Origin: Helcococcus massiliensis
Lineage (GTDB): Bacteria; Bacillota; Clostridia; Tissierellales; Peptoniphilaceae
Reading direction: 5' to 3'
NCBI RefSeq assembly: GCF_900258485.1
Contig: NZ_OGVE01000004.1
Location: forward strand, 109,274-173,273
Length of the DNA stretch: 64,000 bases
Shown here: piece after piece, positions 9,221 through 18,879 of the stretch
Numbering within the stretch: the stretch's first letter is position 1
How the letters are laid out: each line of letters starts with the position of its first letter
The notes under the pieces: model-generated
The model's input: only the letters and a program-made list of their open reading frames with translations
Told to the model about the DNA's origin: nothing
Database searches by the model: none
Translations under genes and position numbers: made by a program

Positions 9221-10198
9221 ATGTTAAATTTGCTAATAGATAAGTTAATTGGCTCAAGAGATTTCTCGAAAAAAAGAAATAGAGATAATTTAATAAAGAT
9301 ATCGGGATACCTGTCATTGGCCATTAACATAGTCCTATTTTTTATGAAAATTAGTATAGGATTGCTAGCCTCTTCTATAGCCATCATTTCTGATGCTATC
9401 AATAACTTGACTGATAGCTTGAGCTCAGTTGTGACTATTTTGGGTGCGAAATTTGCAGCGAAGCCTGCAGACCATGACCACCCATACGGCCATGGAAGGA
9501 GTGAGTATATAGCCTCGATGATTATTGGCATGTTTGTTTTACTTGTAGGTTTTGAATTATTAATAAATTCTGTAAAAAATGTAATAAATCCTAAGGATAT
9601 AAACACAAGTATTTTTACAATAATCATTCTTATTATATCTATTGGTCTGAAATTTTATATGTACCTATTTAATAATAAGGTTTATAAATTAAGTGATTCA
9701 CTGCTTAATAAGTCGGTAGCCAAAGACTCCATCAATGATGTCCTAGCCACATCCATAGTCCTTATTTCTAGCCTATTGACCCCTATGTTAAAAATCAACC
9801 TAGATGGTATAGTGGGACTCTTGATATCCTTGATAATCATAAAATCGGGTATAGAAATTTTTACAGAAATCGGAAATGTCTTGTTAGGGAAAAAGGTTGA
9901 CGACAAGATTATAGAAGAAATAGAAGACCTTATTTTAAGTAAAAAATATGTCAGAGGGGTGCATAAAATAGACATCCATGAATATGGAAAAGGAAGAATG
10001 TTTGGTTCTTGCCATATGGAAGTTCCAGCAAATATTGATGTTTACTCTATGCACGGCATAGTAGATGAAGTTGAAAATGAAATAAGAGAAAAGTTGGGAA
10101 TAGATATGAGTATCCATGTTGACCCTAGCTATTTACTAGAAAAAGCTAAATTTAAAAAGATAGAAGATGAAAGTGTCTTAGATGATATTGATAAGTAG
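9221..10198 (+). CDS. Cation diffusion facilitator (CDF) metal exporter
   Basis: Proton-driven efflux of divalent metal across the membrane. The 325-residue protein has six hydrophobic segments, the conserved loop HDHPYGHGR and a C-terminal cytoplasmic regulatory domain (VRGVHKIDIHEYGKG, SIHVDP). The membrane metal site reads SDAINNLTDS in TM2 and KDSINDVLATS in TM5, with Asn/Asp rather than His. That pattern is seen in manganese/iron-type CDFs more than in zinc ones, so Mn2+ is a reasonable guess but not shown. It is the third gene of the TrmH-HAD-CDF-TsaC-upp series. Confidence 0.9.
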   Translation: MLNLLIDKLIGSRDFSKKRNRDNLIKISGYLSLAINIVLFFMKISIGLLASSIAIISDAINNLTDSLSSVVTILGAKFAAKPADHDHPYGHGRSEYIASMIIGMFVLLVGFELLINSVKNVINPKDINTSIFTIIILIISIGLKFYMYLFNNKVYKLSDSLLNKSVAKDSINDVLATSIVLISSLLTPMLKINLDGIVGLLISLIIIKSGIEIFTEIGNVLLGKKVDDKIIEEIEDLILSKKYVRGVHKIDIHEYGKGRMFGSCHMEVPANIDVYSMHGIVDEVENEIREKLGIDMSIHVDPSYLLEKAKFKKIEDESVLDDIDK

Positions 10199-10204
10199 GA
10201 AGAT

Positions 10205-11227
10205 ATGGAAACTAAAGTTTACAAGCAAAAAGATGATAATTTAAAAGAATTAGCAGAAATTTTGAAGGCAGGTGGTCTGGTAGCTATACCTACAGAAACA
10301 GTTTATGGTCTAGCTGCAGATGGATTGAATCCAGAAGCTGTAAAAAAAATATTCACTGCTAAAAATAGGCCTATGGATAATCCTTTGATTTTACATATTT
10401 TTGAAATAGATCAAATTTATGACCTGGTAGAAAACCTTGACCCAGTTTATGCGGATATTTTATCTAAATTGTGGCCGGGCCCTCTAACAGTTATCTTAAA
10501 AAAAAGCTCTCTAATACCAGATGAAGTGAGTGCAGGCCTTGACACGGTTGCCATAAGGATGCCGGACAAAAAACTTACTAGAGACCTTATAAGCCTAGCA
10601 GGATCTCCTTTAGCTGCTCCATCAGCTAATATTTCTGGCAGGCCGTCACCAACAAGTGCCAAGGCAGTCTTAGCAGATATGAATGGTAGGATAGAAGCTA
10701 TATTAGATGGAGGAGACTCTAAAATAGGGATAGAGTCAACGGTTTTAGATTTAAGCGTGTCACCTGTAAAGATTTTAAGGCCGGGTTATTATACCCAAGA
10801 GATTTTGGAAGAATATTTTGGACAGGTTGATTTAGACTTAGCTTTGAAAGATAAGGACCAAACTCCAAAGTCACCAGGTCAGAAGTATAAACATTATTCA
10901 CCAAGGGCTAAAGTTGTAGTTTTTATGGGGGATGATGATAAAGTCGTAAATGAAATAAAAAAAATTAGCCAAGACCAGGAAAATATTGGTATAATGGTTT
11001 TTGAAGATCAAGTCCATAAGTTTCCAGAAAGTGAAAAAGTCATAAGTATGGGAAGTAAAGATGATTTAAGTGAGATGGCACATATGCTTTTTGAATCATT
11101 TAGAGATATGGATGAAAAACAAGTTGAGACTATCCTAGTCCAAGGAGTTGAAGAAAAAGGCTTTGGACTAAGTATAATGAATCGACTTAATAAGGCGGCC
11201 GGTAACAATATAAAATACATAATTTAA
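10205..11227 (+). CDS. tsaC: L-threonylcarbamoyladenylate synthase (Sua5/TsaC)
   Basis: Makes threonylcarbamoyl-AMP from threonine, bicarbonate and ATP for the universal t6A37 tRNA modification. The YrdC domain occupies about residues 10-200, with PTETVYGLAADG, AKNRPMDNPLILH and SAPSANISGRPSPT (the SxN signature). The C-terminal part (KSPGQKYKHYSPRAKVVVF) is the Sua5 domain that separates the long form from short TsaC. AGGA precedes the ATG. In many Firmicutes this gene lies near prfA/glyA/upp, and here upp follows directly. Confidence 0.94.
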   Translation: METKVYKQKDDNLKELAEILKAGGLVAIPTETVYGLAADGLNPEAVKKIFTAKNRPMDNPLILHIFEIDQIYDLVENLDPVYADILSKLWPGPLTVILKKSSLIPDEVSAGLDTVAIRMPDKKLTRDLISLAGSPLAAPSANISGRPSPTSAKAVLADMNGRIEAILDGGDSKIGIESTVLDLSVSPVKILRPGYYTQEILEEYFGQVDLDLALKDKDQTPKSPGQKYKHYSPRAKVVVFMGDDDKVVNEIKKISQDQENIGIMVFEDQVHKFPESEKVISMGSKDDLSEMAHMLFESFRDMDEKQVETILVQGVEEKGFGLSIMNRLNKAAGNNIKYII

Positions 11228-11239
11228 TATCAGGAGTAG

Positions 11240-11872
<633 letters not shown>

Positions 11873-11880
11873 AAAAGCAA

Positions 11881-11919
11881 AAATCTGTTGGAAATTTTAT
11901 TTTCCAACAGATTTTTTTT
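11881..11919. terminator. Bidirectional terminator between upp and the M16C peptidase
   Basis: Stem 11881-11894 with 11901-11913 (AAATCTGTTGGAAA and its complement), six-base loop, T8 tail on the plus strand and A-rich flank on the other side, so it can serve both convergent genes. Confidence 0.88.
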
Positions 11920-11921
11920 GT

Positions 11922-14783
11922 CTATAATTCTATTATTTCATCAAAGAGGTCTTTATTTTCTTCAATAGTATTTTTATTACCTAAAATAGCTAGGGAAGAG
12001 CTATCTAAAATATCTTTTATTTTATTTGCTTGTACTTTTATATAGTCCATATCAGCATTTAAAGCATTTTCTATGTCATTTTCTATTCTTTCAATAGAGT
12101 CATTAGAAATATATAAGGACATATCAAGGTTAGACTTCATCTTTTCTGTAAGTGGTGGATCTATCCTACCTACAGCACCTATTATATATGGAAGTAAGTC
12201 TTTTTCACTTAAGTTTACATTTTCAATATAGGTCGGTATATTTTTGTATATACCTAAGGTTCTTTCCAAGTTTGGGTCTCTATAGGAGAAGGTAGCAAAA
12301 TTACCAACATTTCTAGCAACCATACCTGCTCCGTAGGCTCCACCCTTGGCTCTGATTTCTGAATATAAATATTCGTTTGAAACCAGGTTGTTTAATACTA
12401 TCAACTTAGAATCAAAGTCCATATTTAATTTGTTTCCATAAGAAACATAGTTTACATCAGCAGAGGTTGAGAATCCTTCAGATTTTTTCTTAGATGTGAA
12501 TTCAAATACTTTTTCTTCATAAATCTTGTTTTCAAAAGATTTAGCTAAAGCTTCTAATTCCTTTAATAATTCTTCATTTTCAAAGGTTGAAGCCACATTT
12601 ACAAGTAATTTATTTCTTGTAAAGATTTTATTGTAGACTTCTTCAAGTCTTTCTGCAATTTCTGCAGGATCCTTAGCAGCCAAGTCCTTTATAAATAACA
12701 TATAATCAATACCATTTACATATTCATTATATTTGAAAAATGCTAGGTGGTTTGATGAAGCCCTGGTCATCATTAGAGCATGGGCTGACTGGTATAGGCC
12801 GATTTCTTGGTAGGCCTTAATTTCTAAGATAATTTCTTTTAACCTATTCAAGTTGTCAAATTTGGTCTTAGTTAAAATTTCTTTAATTAAGTCACTAGCT
12901 TTCTTGATGTTTTCTGTAAATATCTTTGTTGACACCTTAACTTTTTTATAGAAATTGTCATTTTCATAGTTTTTATAGGTATTTATAGATGCTGATACGC
13001 CACCAGTTTCCAGGTAAACAGTCTTGTATAAATCGGAATAAGTATAGTTTTCAGTATCCATTTGTCCTAGAACACTAGTCAAAAGATTTGTATACATGAT
13101 TTCTTCAGGATCAACAATATGTCCAATATCAAATACTAGGTCAATATAGTCTACACCAGCTGTTGGTAAATCATGGCTTAAAATGGTATAAGCATCTTTT
13201 GAAATAGCAGTTCTATCAATCCTTGGTAAATGAGTATTTACATCAGATTTTGCAAGTCTTGGAATAGTTGCCTTTTCTTCTTCTGTATTTTCCCTATTTT
13301 GGAAGGCTTCCATTTCTTCTCTAGATTTTTCTAAGTCTTCACGCTCAACTTGACTCAAGTTGTTTTTCTTTTCTTCTAGTAAGTCTGCTACTTCTTTGTC
13401 TCTCTGTGCATTTAGCCCTTGTTTTGGAATATGGCTAACAATTGACTTGTGTTTAGAATTTAGAATATTATCCTTGATGAAGTTTTCTATTAAATTCAAA
13501 TCTAGGTTATTTTCAATGTATTGCAAGTCCTTTTCTATATCTATAGCATCGATTGGTGATTGGTCATACAACCATGATTCAAAGGCATTTGTAAAGTAGG
13601 CAATACCCTTGGTAGGATAACCCCCCTTTTCTTTCAAGTCGAATTTGTAGCTATTCAATTCAGCTAAAACCAGATCTTTATCTAAACCTTCTTCAACTAT
13701 TTTTCCAAGCTCTTCTTCTATAATATTCACAAATTCATCCCTGTTTTCTGGATTAATATTTTTAGCAACTAGTGAGAATGAGCATTGGTTGGTATTTTGA
13801 GAGGCTGAAAAAATCACATCTAAAAGACCAGATGCCATCAACCTTTGTTTAATGGGTGAGGATTCGTTATTTATTAAAATAGAAGAAACTAAATTTGATA
13901 AGATCCTAATTTTTGAATCTTCCGCATCTCCAAGTAGGGTTGTATAGGAAATAAAGGCTTCATTGGCTTTCATTTCTTTTGCAGTATTTAAATAGTTTAC
14001 TGAATATCTTGTTTCACCAAAGTATTCTTGCTTTTCTAAGTGGGAATCAACATTCCTATATTCATAATTGGTTAGGTACTCTCTGTCAATATAGTCTAAA
14101 TATTCTTCATAATCCATATTTCCATATAAGAAAATATAAGAATTTGTTGGGTGGTAAAATTCATTGTAATAGTCTAAAAACTCACCATAAGATAGGCTTG
14201 GGATTTGATAAGGGTCACCACCAGAATTGAATGCATAGCAAGTATCTGGTTGTAATTCATCATAAATACTTCTATAAACCTGAGATTCTAATGAAGACAT
14301 AGAACCACGCATTTCATTGTATACAACGCCCTTATAGCTTAGTTTGTCATCTTCTAAATTGTATCTCCAGCCTTCTTGCTTGAAGATTTTCTCATCTTCT
14401 TTTACCTTAGGATTGAAAACAGCATCTAGGTAAAGGTCTGTTAGGTTTCTAAAGTCTTGGTCATTTCTAGAAGCAACCGGATAAATAGTTTTGTCTGGAT
14501 AGGTCATAGCATTTAAAAAAGTATTTAAAGATCCCTTGATCATATCCATAAATGGTTCCCTTGTCCTATATTTCTTTGAACCATTTAAAACAGAGTGTTC
14601 AATAATATGGCAAACACCATTTGATGATTTTGGCGGAGTTCTAAAACCTATACCAAAAACTTTGTTGTCATCTTCATTTGGCATGATGAAAACTTTAGCT
14701 TTAGTCTTGTTATGTTCTAAAACTAAGGCCTTAGACTGTTCGTTTTCTAAGTATGTTTCTTCTATTAATTTATAATTCTTCAT
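11922..14783 (-). CDS. M16C-family zinc metallopeptidase (PreP/insulinase-like)
   Basis: Large peptidase of 953 residues that should degrade peptides inside a closing two-lobed chamber. The inverted zinc motif HxxEH is present as HIIEH at residues 59-63, and the third ligand is expected at E157 in YNEMRGSMSS. The second half has the catalytically inactive M16 domain and the M16C-associated region, with the late R/Y signature in GGAYGAG. There is no signal peptide, so it is cytoplasmic. The length matches presequence-protease relatives found in anaerobic Firmicutes. It is monocistronic. Confidence 0.92.
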   Translation of the reverse strand: MKNYKLIEETYLENEQSKALVLEHNKTKAKVFIMPNEDDNKVFGIGFRTPPKSSNGVCHIIEHSVLNGSKKYRTREPFMDMIKGSLNTFLNAMTYPDKTIYPVASRNDQDFRNLTDLYLDAVFNPKVKEDEKIFKQEGWRYNLEDDKLSYKGVVYNEMRGSMSSLESQVYRSIYDELQPDTCYAFNSGGDPYQIPSLSYGEFLDYYNEFYHPTNSYIFLYGNMDYEEYLDYIDREYLTNYEYRNVDSHLEKQEYFGETRYSVNYLNTAKEMKANEAFISYTTLLGDAEDSKIRILSNLVSSILINNESSPIKQRLMASGLLDVIFSASQNTNQCSFSLVAKNINPENRDEFVNIIEEELGKIVEEGLDKDLVLAELNSYKFDLKEKGGYPTKGIAYFTNAFESWLYDQSPIDAIDIEKDLQYIENNLDLNLIENFIKDNILNSKHKSIVSHIPKQGLNAQRDKEVADLLEEKKNNLSQVEREDLEKSREEMEAFQNRENTEEEKATIPRLAKSDVNTHLPRIDRTAISKDAYTILSHDLPTAGVDYIDLVFDIGHIVDPEEIMYTNLLTSVLGQMDTENYTYSDLYKTVYLETGGVSASINTYKNYENDNFYKKVKVSTKIFTENIKKASDLIKEILTKTKFDNLNRLKEIILEIKAYQEIGLYQSAHALMMTRASSNHLAFFKYNEYVNGIDYMLFIKDLAAKDPAEIAERLEEVYNKIFTRNKLLVNVASTFENEELLKELEALAKSFENKIYEEKVFEFTSKKKSEGFSTSADVNYVSYGNKLNMDFDSKLIVLNNLVSNEYLYSEIRAKGGAYGAGMVARNVGNFATFSYRDPNLERTLGIYKNIPTYIENVNLSEKDLLPYIIGAVGRIDPPLTEKMKSNLDMSLYISNDSIERIENDIENALNADMDYIKVQANKIKDILDSSSLAILGNKNTIEENKDLFDEIIEL

Positions 14784-14975
14784 AAAATCCTCCCTGGTAT
14801 TATATATATTTTAGTAGATAATTATTATAAATACAATATTTTAAAATCTAAGGCAAATGTAAATAAAAGTTAACAATATTGGCAGTTTTTCTAGGTGCTT
14901 TTAAGTTATAATAAATATATAAGTATTTGTCTAAATGGTACAGAAAATAGGATTATGCTAAATATTAACTTTAAC

Positions 14976-15004
14976 TTGATATTTCTTGCTTGCTTTGGTA
15001 TACT
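14976..15004 (+). promoter_or_regulatory. Sigma-A promoter of rpsF-ssb-rpsR
   Basis: TTGATA (14976-14981), exact 17-bp spacer, TATACT (14999-15004). Transcription should start near 15011, directly before the structured leader. Confidence 0.75.
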
Positions 15005-15016
15005 ATCTCAGTAAAT

Positions 15017-15055
15017 CTCTACTCCATTAAACAGTGGGGTGAAACCGAAGGGAGG
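15017..15055 (+). promoter_or_regulatory. Probable S6:S18 autoregulatory mRNA leader
   Basis: A hairpin ACTCCA/TGGGGT (15021-15026 with 15035-15040) is followed by unpaired GAAACCGAAG containing CCG at 15045-15047. An outer helix pairs CTCT (15017-15020) with the GGAG of the Shine-Dalgarno (about 15051-15054). This matches the known S6:S18 motif, which imitates the rRNA site of the S6-S18 pair and represses the rpsF operon. The match was judged by eye only. Confidence 0.6.
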
Positions 15056-15061
15056 CATTAA

Positions 15062-15340
15062 ATGAACAATTATGAAATGATAGTTATTTTAAAGCCTAAT
15101 TTAGAAGACGAAACAAAGAAAGCTGCTTTACAAAGATTATACGATGCAGTAGAATCTGATGGTAAACTTGGTGAAGTAGACGATTGGGGCGTTAGAAAAT
15201 TAGCTTATGAAATAAACCATTTAAAAGAAGGTGATTTTGTTTTAGTAAACTTTGAAGCAAATCCTTCACTTGTTAAAGAGTTAGAAAGAAGAGCTCAAAT
15301 CACTGACTCAATCATTAAATATTTAGTAGTTAAAAAATAA
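15062..15340 (+). CDS. rpsF: 30S ribosomal protein S6
   Basis: Small-subunit protein that binds 16S rRNA as a pair with S18. It has 92 residues and begins MNNYEMIVILKPNLEDE, with DDWGVRKLAYEINHLKEGDF in the middle, all typical of S6. It is first in the conserved rpsF-ssb-rpsR operon, behind a strong promoter and a likely S6:S18 leader, and GGGAGG precedes the ATG. Confidence 0.97.
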   Translation: MNNYEMIVILKPNLEDETKKAALQRLYDAVESDGKLGEVDDWGVRKLAYEINHLKEGDFVLVNFEANPSLVKELERRAQITDSIIKYLVVKK

Positions 15341-15362
15341 TCCTACAGAATAAGGAGGATTT

Positions 15363-15839
15363 ATGAATAACGTAGTATTAATGGGAAGATTAACAAGAGA
15401 TCCTGAGTTAAGATACGTTCAAACAGGCGGTAATACAGCAGTGGCAAGATTTTCACTAGCTGTGGATAAAAATTTATCTAGAGAAAAAAGACAAGAGATG
15501 GAATCAAAGGGTCAACCAACAGCTGACTTTATAAATGTTACAGCTTGGGGCAAACTTGGAGAAACTGTTGCTAAATATTCAGGAAAGGGATTGAGACTTC
15601 TTGTAAATGGAAGGATTCAAACCGGTTCATACGAAAAAGATGGTGAAAGAAGATATACAACTGAAGTAGTTGCACAAAGTGTTGAAATTATTGATTGGAA
15701 AGATTCAAACAACAATGGATCATTCAACAATTCAAATTCACAAGCATCTTCAGCAGACAATTATCAAGCACCAATTGATGATGATTTTGAGTATTCAGCA
15801 GATTTTGATCCAACAGAAGATGAAAGGATTCCATTTTAA
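15363..15839 (+). CDS. ssb: Single-stranded DNA-binding protein
   Basis: Coats single-stranded DNA in replication and repair. An OB fold occupies about residues 1-107 (MNNVVLMGRLTRDPELRYVQ, FINVTAWGKLGETV, GSYEKDGERRYTTEVVA). It is followed by an N/S/Q-rich flexible tail and the acidic tip DEDERIPF-like end (EDERIPF), which binds partner proteins. The 158 residues are normal. It lies between rpsF and rpsR as in most Firmicutes. Confidence 0.97.
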   Translation: MNNVVLMGRLTRDPELRYVQTGGNTAVARFSLAVDKNLSREKRQEMESKGQPTADFINVTAWGKLGETVAKYSGKGLRLLVNGRIQTGSYEKDGERRYTTEVVAQSVEIIDWKDSNNNGSFNNSNSQASSADNYQAPIDDDFEYSADFDPTEDERIPF

Positions 15840-15856
15840 TTACGAAGGAGAATTAA

Positions 15857-16081
15857 ATGGCAAGAAGATTTAGACAAAGAAAAAAAGTTTGCAGTTTTTG
15901 CAAAGACTCAAACAAAAAAATTGATTACAAGGATGTTAACACATTAAAATCATTCATTTCTGAAAGAGGTAAAATCTTACCAAGAAGAGTGACTGGTACA
16001 TGTGCACAACACCAAAGAGAAGTTGCTAGAGAAATCAAAAAAGCAAGACAAATAGCTATTTTACCATATCAAGTAAACTAG
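15857..16081 (+). CDS. rpsR: 30S ribosomal protein S18
   Basis: Partner of S6 on the ribosomal platform. It has 74 residues with the basic start [15 protein letters not shown] and the conserved [13 protein letters not shown]. Three cysteines (CSFC and GTC) are retained, so this is the zinc-ribbon-like form. It is the last gene of the operon, with a terminator 10 bp later. Confidence 0.97.
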   Translation: MARRFRQRKKVCSFCKDSNKKIDYKDVNTLKSFISERGKILPRRVTGTCAQHQREVAREIKKARQIAILPYQVN

Positions 16082-16087
16082 TATAAC

Positions 16088-16120
16088 AAAGACGAGGATG
16101 TTTATTCCTCGTCTTTTCTT
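16088..16120 (+). terminator. Terminator of the rpsF-ssb-rpsR operon
   Basis: 11-bp stem 16088-16098 with 16106-16116 (AAAGACGAGGA and complement), seven-base loop, tail TCTT. Confidence 0.82.
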
Positions 16121-16164
16121 TATAAATGTATTTTTACTATGCTATAATTTAATATGAGGTGAAT

Positions 16165-17811
16165 ATGAGTCAAGCATTGTATAGAAAATATAGACCTAAG
16201 GACTTTGACCAAGTTTTAGGCCAAGATAACATAGTCAACATATTAAAAAATCAAATTAAAAATAAAAATATATCACATGCTTATATATTTTCAGGTGGTC
16301 GTGGTACAGGGAAGACTTCAACAGCGAAAATTTTTTCAAAGGCTGTTAACTGCTTAAATCCTATTGAAGGAAACCCATGTAATGAATGTGCAAACTGCCT
16401 ATCCATTTTAGAAGAAAGAACCATGGATATAGTTGAGATGGATGCTGCTTCTAACAGAAGGATAGATGATATTAGGCAATTGAGAGACCAGGTTATATAT
16501 CCACCTAGCAATTTAAAATACAAGGTATATATAATCGACGAAGCTCACATGATTACCAATGAAGGTTTTAACGCTCTTTTGAAAATTATGGAAGAGCCAC
16601 CAAAGCACCTTATATTTATTTTAGCTACTACAGAAATTGACAAGATTCCAGACACTATACTATCTAGGACACAAAGGTTTGAATTCAAATCTATTTCTGA
16701 AAGAGATATAAGCAAGCAAATAAATTTAGTTTTAGACCAAGAAGATGTCAAGCTAGAAGATAGGGCCGTTGACATCATAGCAAATGCGGCTTCAGGAGCT
16801 ATGAGGGATGGTTTATCAATATTAGACCAAGTCATATCAATAGGTAAAAAAGAAATTTTAGCATCTGATGTTTATGACCTTCTAGGAATATTTTCTGACC
16901 AGGTAAAGATAAATTATGCACAAGCTATATTTAATAAAAATATTGAATCCTTACTAAGGATAATAGATGAGGAATTAGACAAGGGAAAAAATCCAAATAA
17001 CTTTATCAAGGAAATAATAAGCTTCTTTAAGGACTTAATTTATGTAAAATTAAATATTAAAAGCTATGATTTTAATGGTTTAGTTGAAAATATTAGTTTA
17101 GAACAAATTATCAATTCTTTAGATATTCTTTTAGAATATGAAGACATGATGAAAAAATCAGACAATCCGGACTTGCTATTTAAGCTAGCCTCAGTTAGGT
17201 TGGTAGACTATATGCCAAGACTAAGTTTAGAAGAAAAAGTTAAAAACTTAGAAGAAAGAATAGCTTATTTAGAAGGAAATGGATCATTAGGCGGTAATAG
17301 AAGCAATATTGAAAATAGAGATACTTTGAGAAGTCCTAAGCATGAGAAAAGTGAAGCTATACAAATAAATGAAGAAGGATCTTTCTTGGATGCTAGTGAA
17401 GATGAGGAAGAAATTCCTATTGAAAAGCAAAAAGAACAAGCTTTAGATCATTCTAATGAACAAACAGATTCTTCAGTAGAAGACTCATCAGATATAGGGG
17501 AAAGGTATTTATTTATCTTGTCTGGAAACTACCCACAGACTAAACCTTTACTAAAAGGGATAAAGAAAATTAATTTAAGAGAGAATCAAATAGATTTACA
17601 GGTAGACCAAAAAGAATATAGGATGATTTCAGCAATGAAAATATTCTTTGAAAGTGCAGGTCGAGACTTATCCAATGAAATGGGTAAGGAATATAAGGTA
17701 AATATTGTTTTAAGCAAAGGAACCCCAGAAGAAACAGTCGAAAAAGATAAAAAAATAGATGAATTAAGTGATTTCTTTGATGGAAATATAAATATTATAA
17801 ATAAAAAATAA
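16165..17811 (+). CDS. dnaX: DNA polymerase III subunit gamma/tau
   Basis: ATPase core of the clamp loader. Walker [13 protein letters not shown] lies near residue 45, a four-cysteine zinc module follows ([16 protein letters not shown]), then Walker B/DEAH in [13 protein letters not shown] and the SRC-like sensor region in [10 protein letters not shown]. The C-terminal part after about residue 370 is acidic and poorly conserved, then ends in a small tau-like domain. An upstream in-frame GTG at 16159 is part of the SD (GAGGTGAAT); the ATG at 16165 is the better start. TATAAT at 16143-16148 may be its -10. It heads the dnaX-ybaB-recR cluster. Confidence 0.95.
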   Translation: MSQALYRKYRPKDFDQVLGQDNIVNILKNQIKNKNISHAYIFSGGRGTGKTSTAKIFSKAVNCLNPIEGNPCNECANCLSILEERTMDIVEMDAASNRRIDDIRQLRDQVIYPPSNLKYKVYIIDEAHMITNEGFNALLKIMEEPPKHLIFILATTEIDKIPDTILSRTQRFEFKSISERDISKQINLVLDQEDVKLEDRAVDIIANAASGAMRDGLSILDQVISIGKKEILASDVYDLLGIFSDQVKINYAQAIFNKNIESLLRIIDEELDKGKNPNNFIKEIISFFKDLIYVKLNIKSYDFNGLVENISLEQIINSLDILLEYEDMMKKSDNPDLLFKLASVRLVDYMPRLSLEEKVKNLEERIAYLEGNGSLGGNRSNIENRDTLRSPKHEKSEAIQINEEGSFLDASEDEEEIPIEKQKEQALDHSNEQTDSSVEDSSDIGERYLFILSGNYPQTKPLLKGIKKINLRENQIDLQVDQKEYRMISAMKIFFESAGRDLSNEMGKEYKVNIVLSKGTPEETVEKDKKIDELSDFFDGNINIINKK

Positions 17812-17821
17812 GGAGATTTAT

Positions 17822-18151
17822 ATGGCAAGAAGAGGTGGATTTGGCGGAGCAAACATGGGCCAAATGATGAAACAAGTACAAAAAATGCAAGCAGACATGC
17901 AAAAGGCGCAAGCTGAAATAGAAGCAACAACCATAAATGCATCTTCAGGTGGAGGTATGGTTGAAGTTGAAATGAATGGTAAAAAAGAAGTTTTATCCAT
18001 TAAAATTGATGAAGATGCAGTCGATCCAGAAGATGTGGAAATGTTAGAGGATATGGTTTTAACAGCAGTGAATGATGCTATCAAGCAAGTTGAAGAATTA
18101 ACAGAATCCAAAATGGGTAAATTCACTGGCGGTATGCCTGGTTTATTCTAA
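17822..18151 (+). CDS. ybaB: YbaB/EbfC family nucleoid-associated protein
   Basis: Small DNA-binding dimer, 109 residues, starting with the glycine-rich [17 protein letters not shown] and followed by a long helix of M/Q/A repeats ([18 protein letters not shown]). The conserved [15 protein letters not shown] core follows. It sits between dnaX and recR, the standard order in bacteria, with AAGGAG before the ATG. Confidence 0.95.
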   Translation: MARRGGFGGANMGQMMKQVQKMQADMQKAQAEIEATTINASSGGGMVEVEMNGKKEVLSIKIDEDAVDPEDVEMLEDMVLTAVNDAIKQVEELTESKMGKFTGGMPGLF

Positions 18152-18169
18152 TAAATAGGAAGAGGAATA

Positions 18170-18772
18170 ATGAAGGAATATCCTGAATCCATTGAAGAGT
18201 TAATTGAAAACCTTAGAAAATTACCCTCAGTGGGAAGAAAATCTGCTCAGAGGATGGCCTTACATGTAGTAAATATGGACAAAAATAATATTGAATCTAT
18301 AATTAAAGCCTTCCAAGATGTGAAAGATAAGATAAAAAAATGCCAAATATGTGGCAATTTTACTGAAGATAGCATATGTCAAATATGTAAAGATAGTAAC
18401 AGGGACAAGTCAACCATATGCGTTGTTGAAGATGTTACCAATCTTATAACAATTGAAAAATCAAATTCTTTTAACGGGACCTACCATGTTTTAAATGGAT
18501 TGATAAATCCTGGTGCAGCCATCTCAAACGATACAAGTGATATAGATAGGTTGGTTGATAGGATAAAAAATGAGGATATAAAAGAATTAATTTTTGCCAT
18601 TTCACCTACTTTAGAAGGAGAAACAACCATGTTGTTTATAAGGGAATTGGTAAAAAACAAAGATGTTAAAATCACTAGAATAGCTAGTGGAATACCAATA
18701 GGTGGTAACCTTGAATACTTCGACGAGTTGACATTAAGCAAGGCCTTAGAAGATAGGAGAGACCTTGGATAG
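18170..18772 (+). CDS. recR: Recombination protein RecR
   Basis: Acts with RecF and RecO to load RecA at gaps. The 200-residue protein shows the helix-hairpin-helix LPSVGRKSAQRMALHVV, a C4 zinc finger (CQICGNFTEDSICQIC), and a Toprim domain with CVVEDVTNLITIE and the C-terminal AISPTLEGETTMLFI. The length matches E. coli RecR. It ends the dnaX cluster; a 7-bp inverted repeat (18771-18777 with 18791-18797) follows but has no T tract. Confidence 0.96.
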   Translation: MKEYPESIEELIENLRKLPSVGRKSAQRMALHVVNMDKNNIESIIKAFQDVKDKIKKCQICGNFTEDSICQICKDSNRDKSTICVVEDVTNLITIEKSNSFNGTYHVLNGLINPGAAISNDTSDIDRLVDRIKNEDIKELIFAISPTLEGETTMLFIRELVKNKDVKITRIASGIPIGGNLEYFDELTLSKALEDRRDLG

Positions 18773-18796
18773 GTTTGTAGCTATCTTATGCAAACC

Positions 18797-18824
18797 TTGA
18801 CAAAGTAATAGTATATGTTATCAT
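18797..18824 (+). promoter_or_regulatory. Promoter of the two-repeat lipoprotein gene
   Basis: TTGACA (18797-18802), 16-bp spacer, TATCAT (18819-18824), about 55 bases before the start codon. Confidence 0.6.
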
Positions 18825-18879
18825 AATATTGTTAAAGATTTGTTTTACATACAAATCAAAATAATTAGGAGGATTAATA

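Noticed and set aside
16840..16870. dnaX programmed frameshift producing a short gamma form
   Set aside because: An A-run (GGT AAA AAA GAA) exists, but the A-AAA-AAG heptamer in frame and a stimulatory hairpin are not evident.
18773..18797. Terminator after recR
   Set aside because: AGGTTTG/CAAACCT can pair, but the loop is long and no T tract follows; it runs into the -35 of the next gene.
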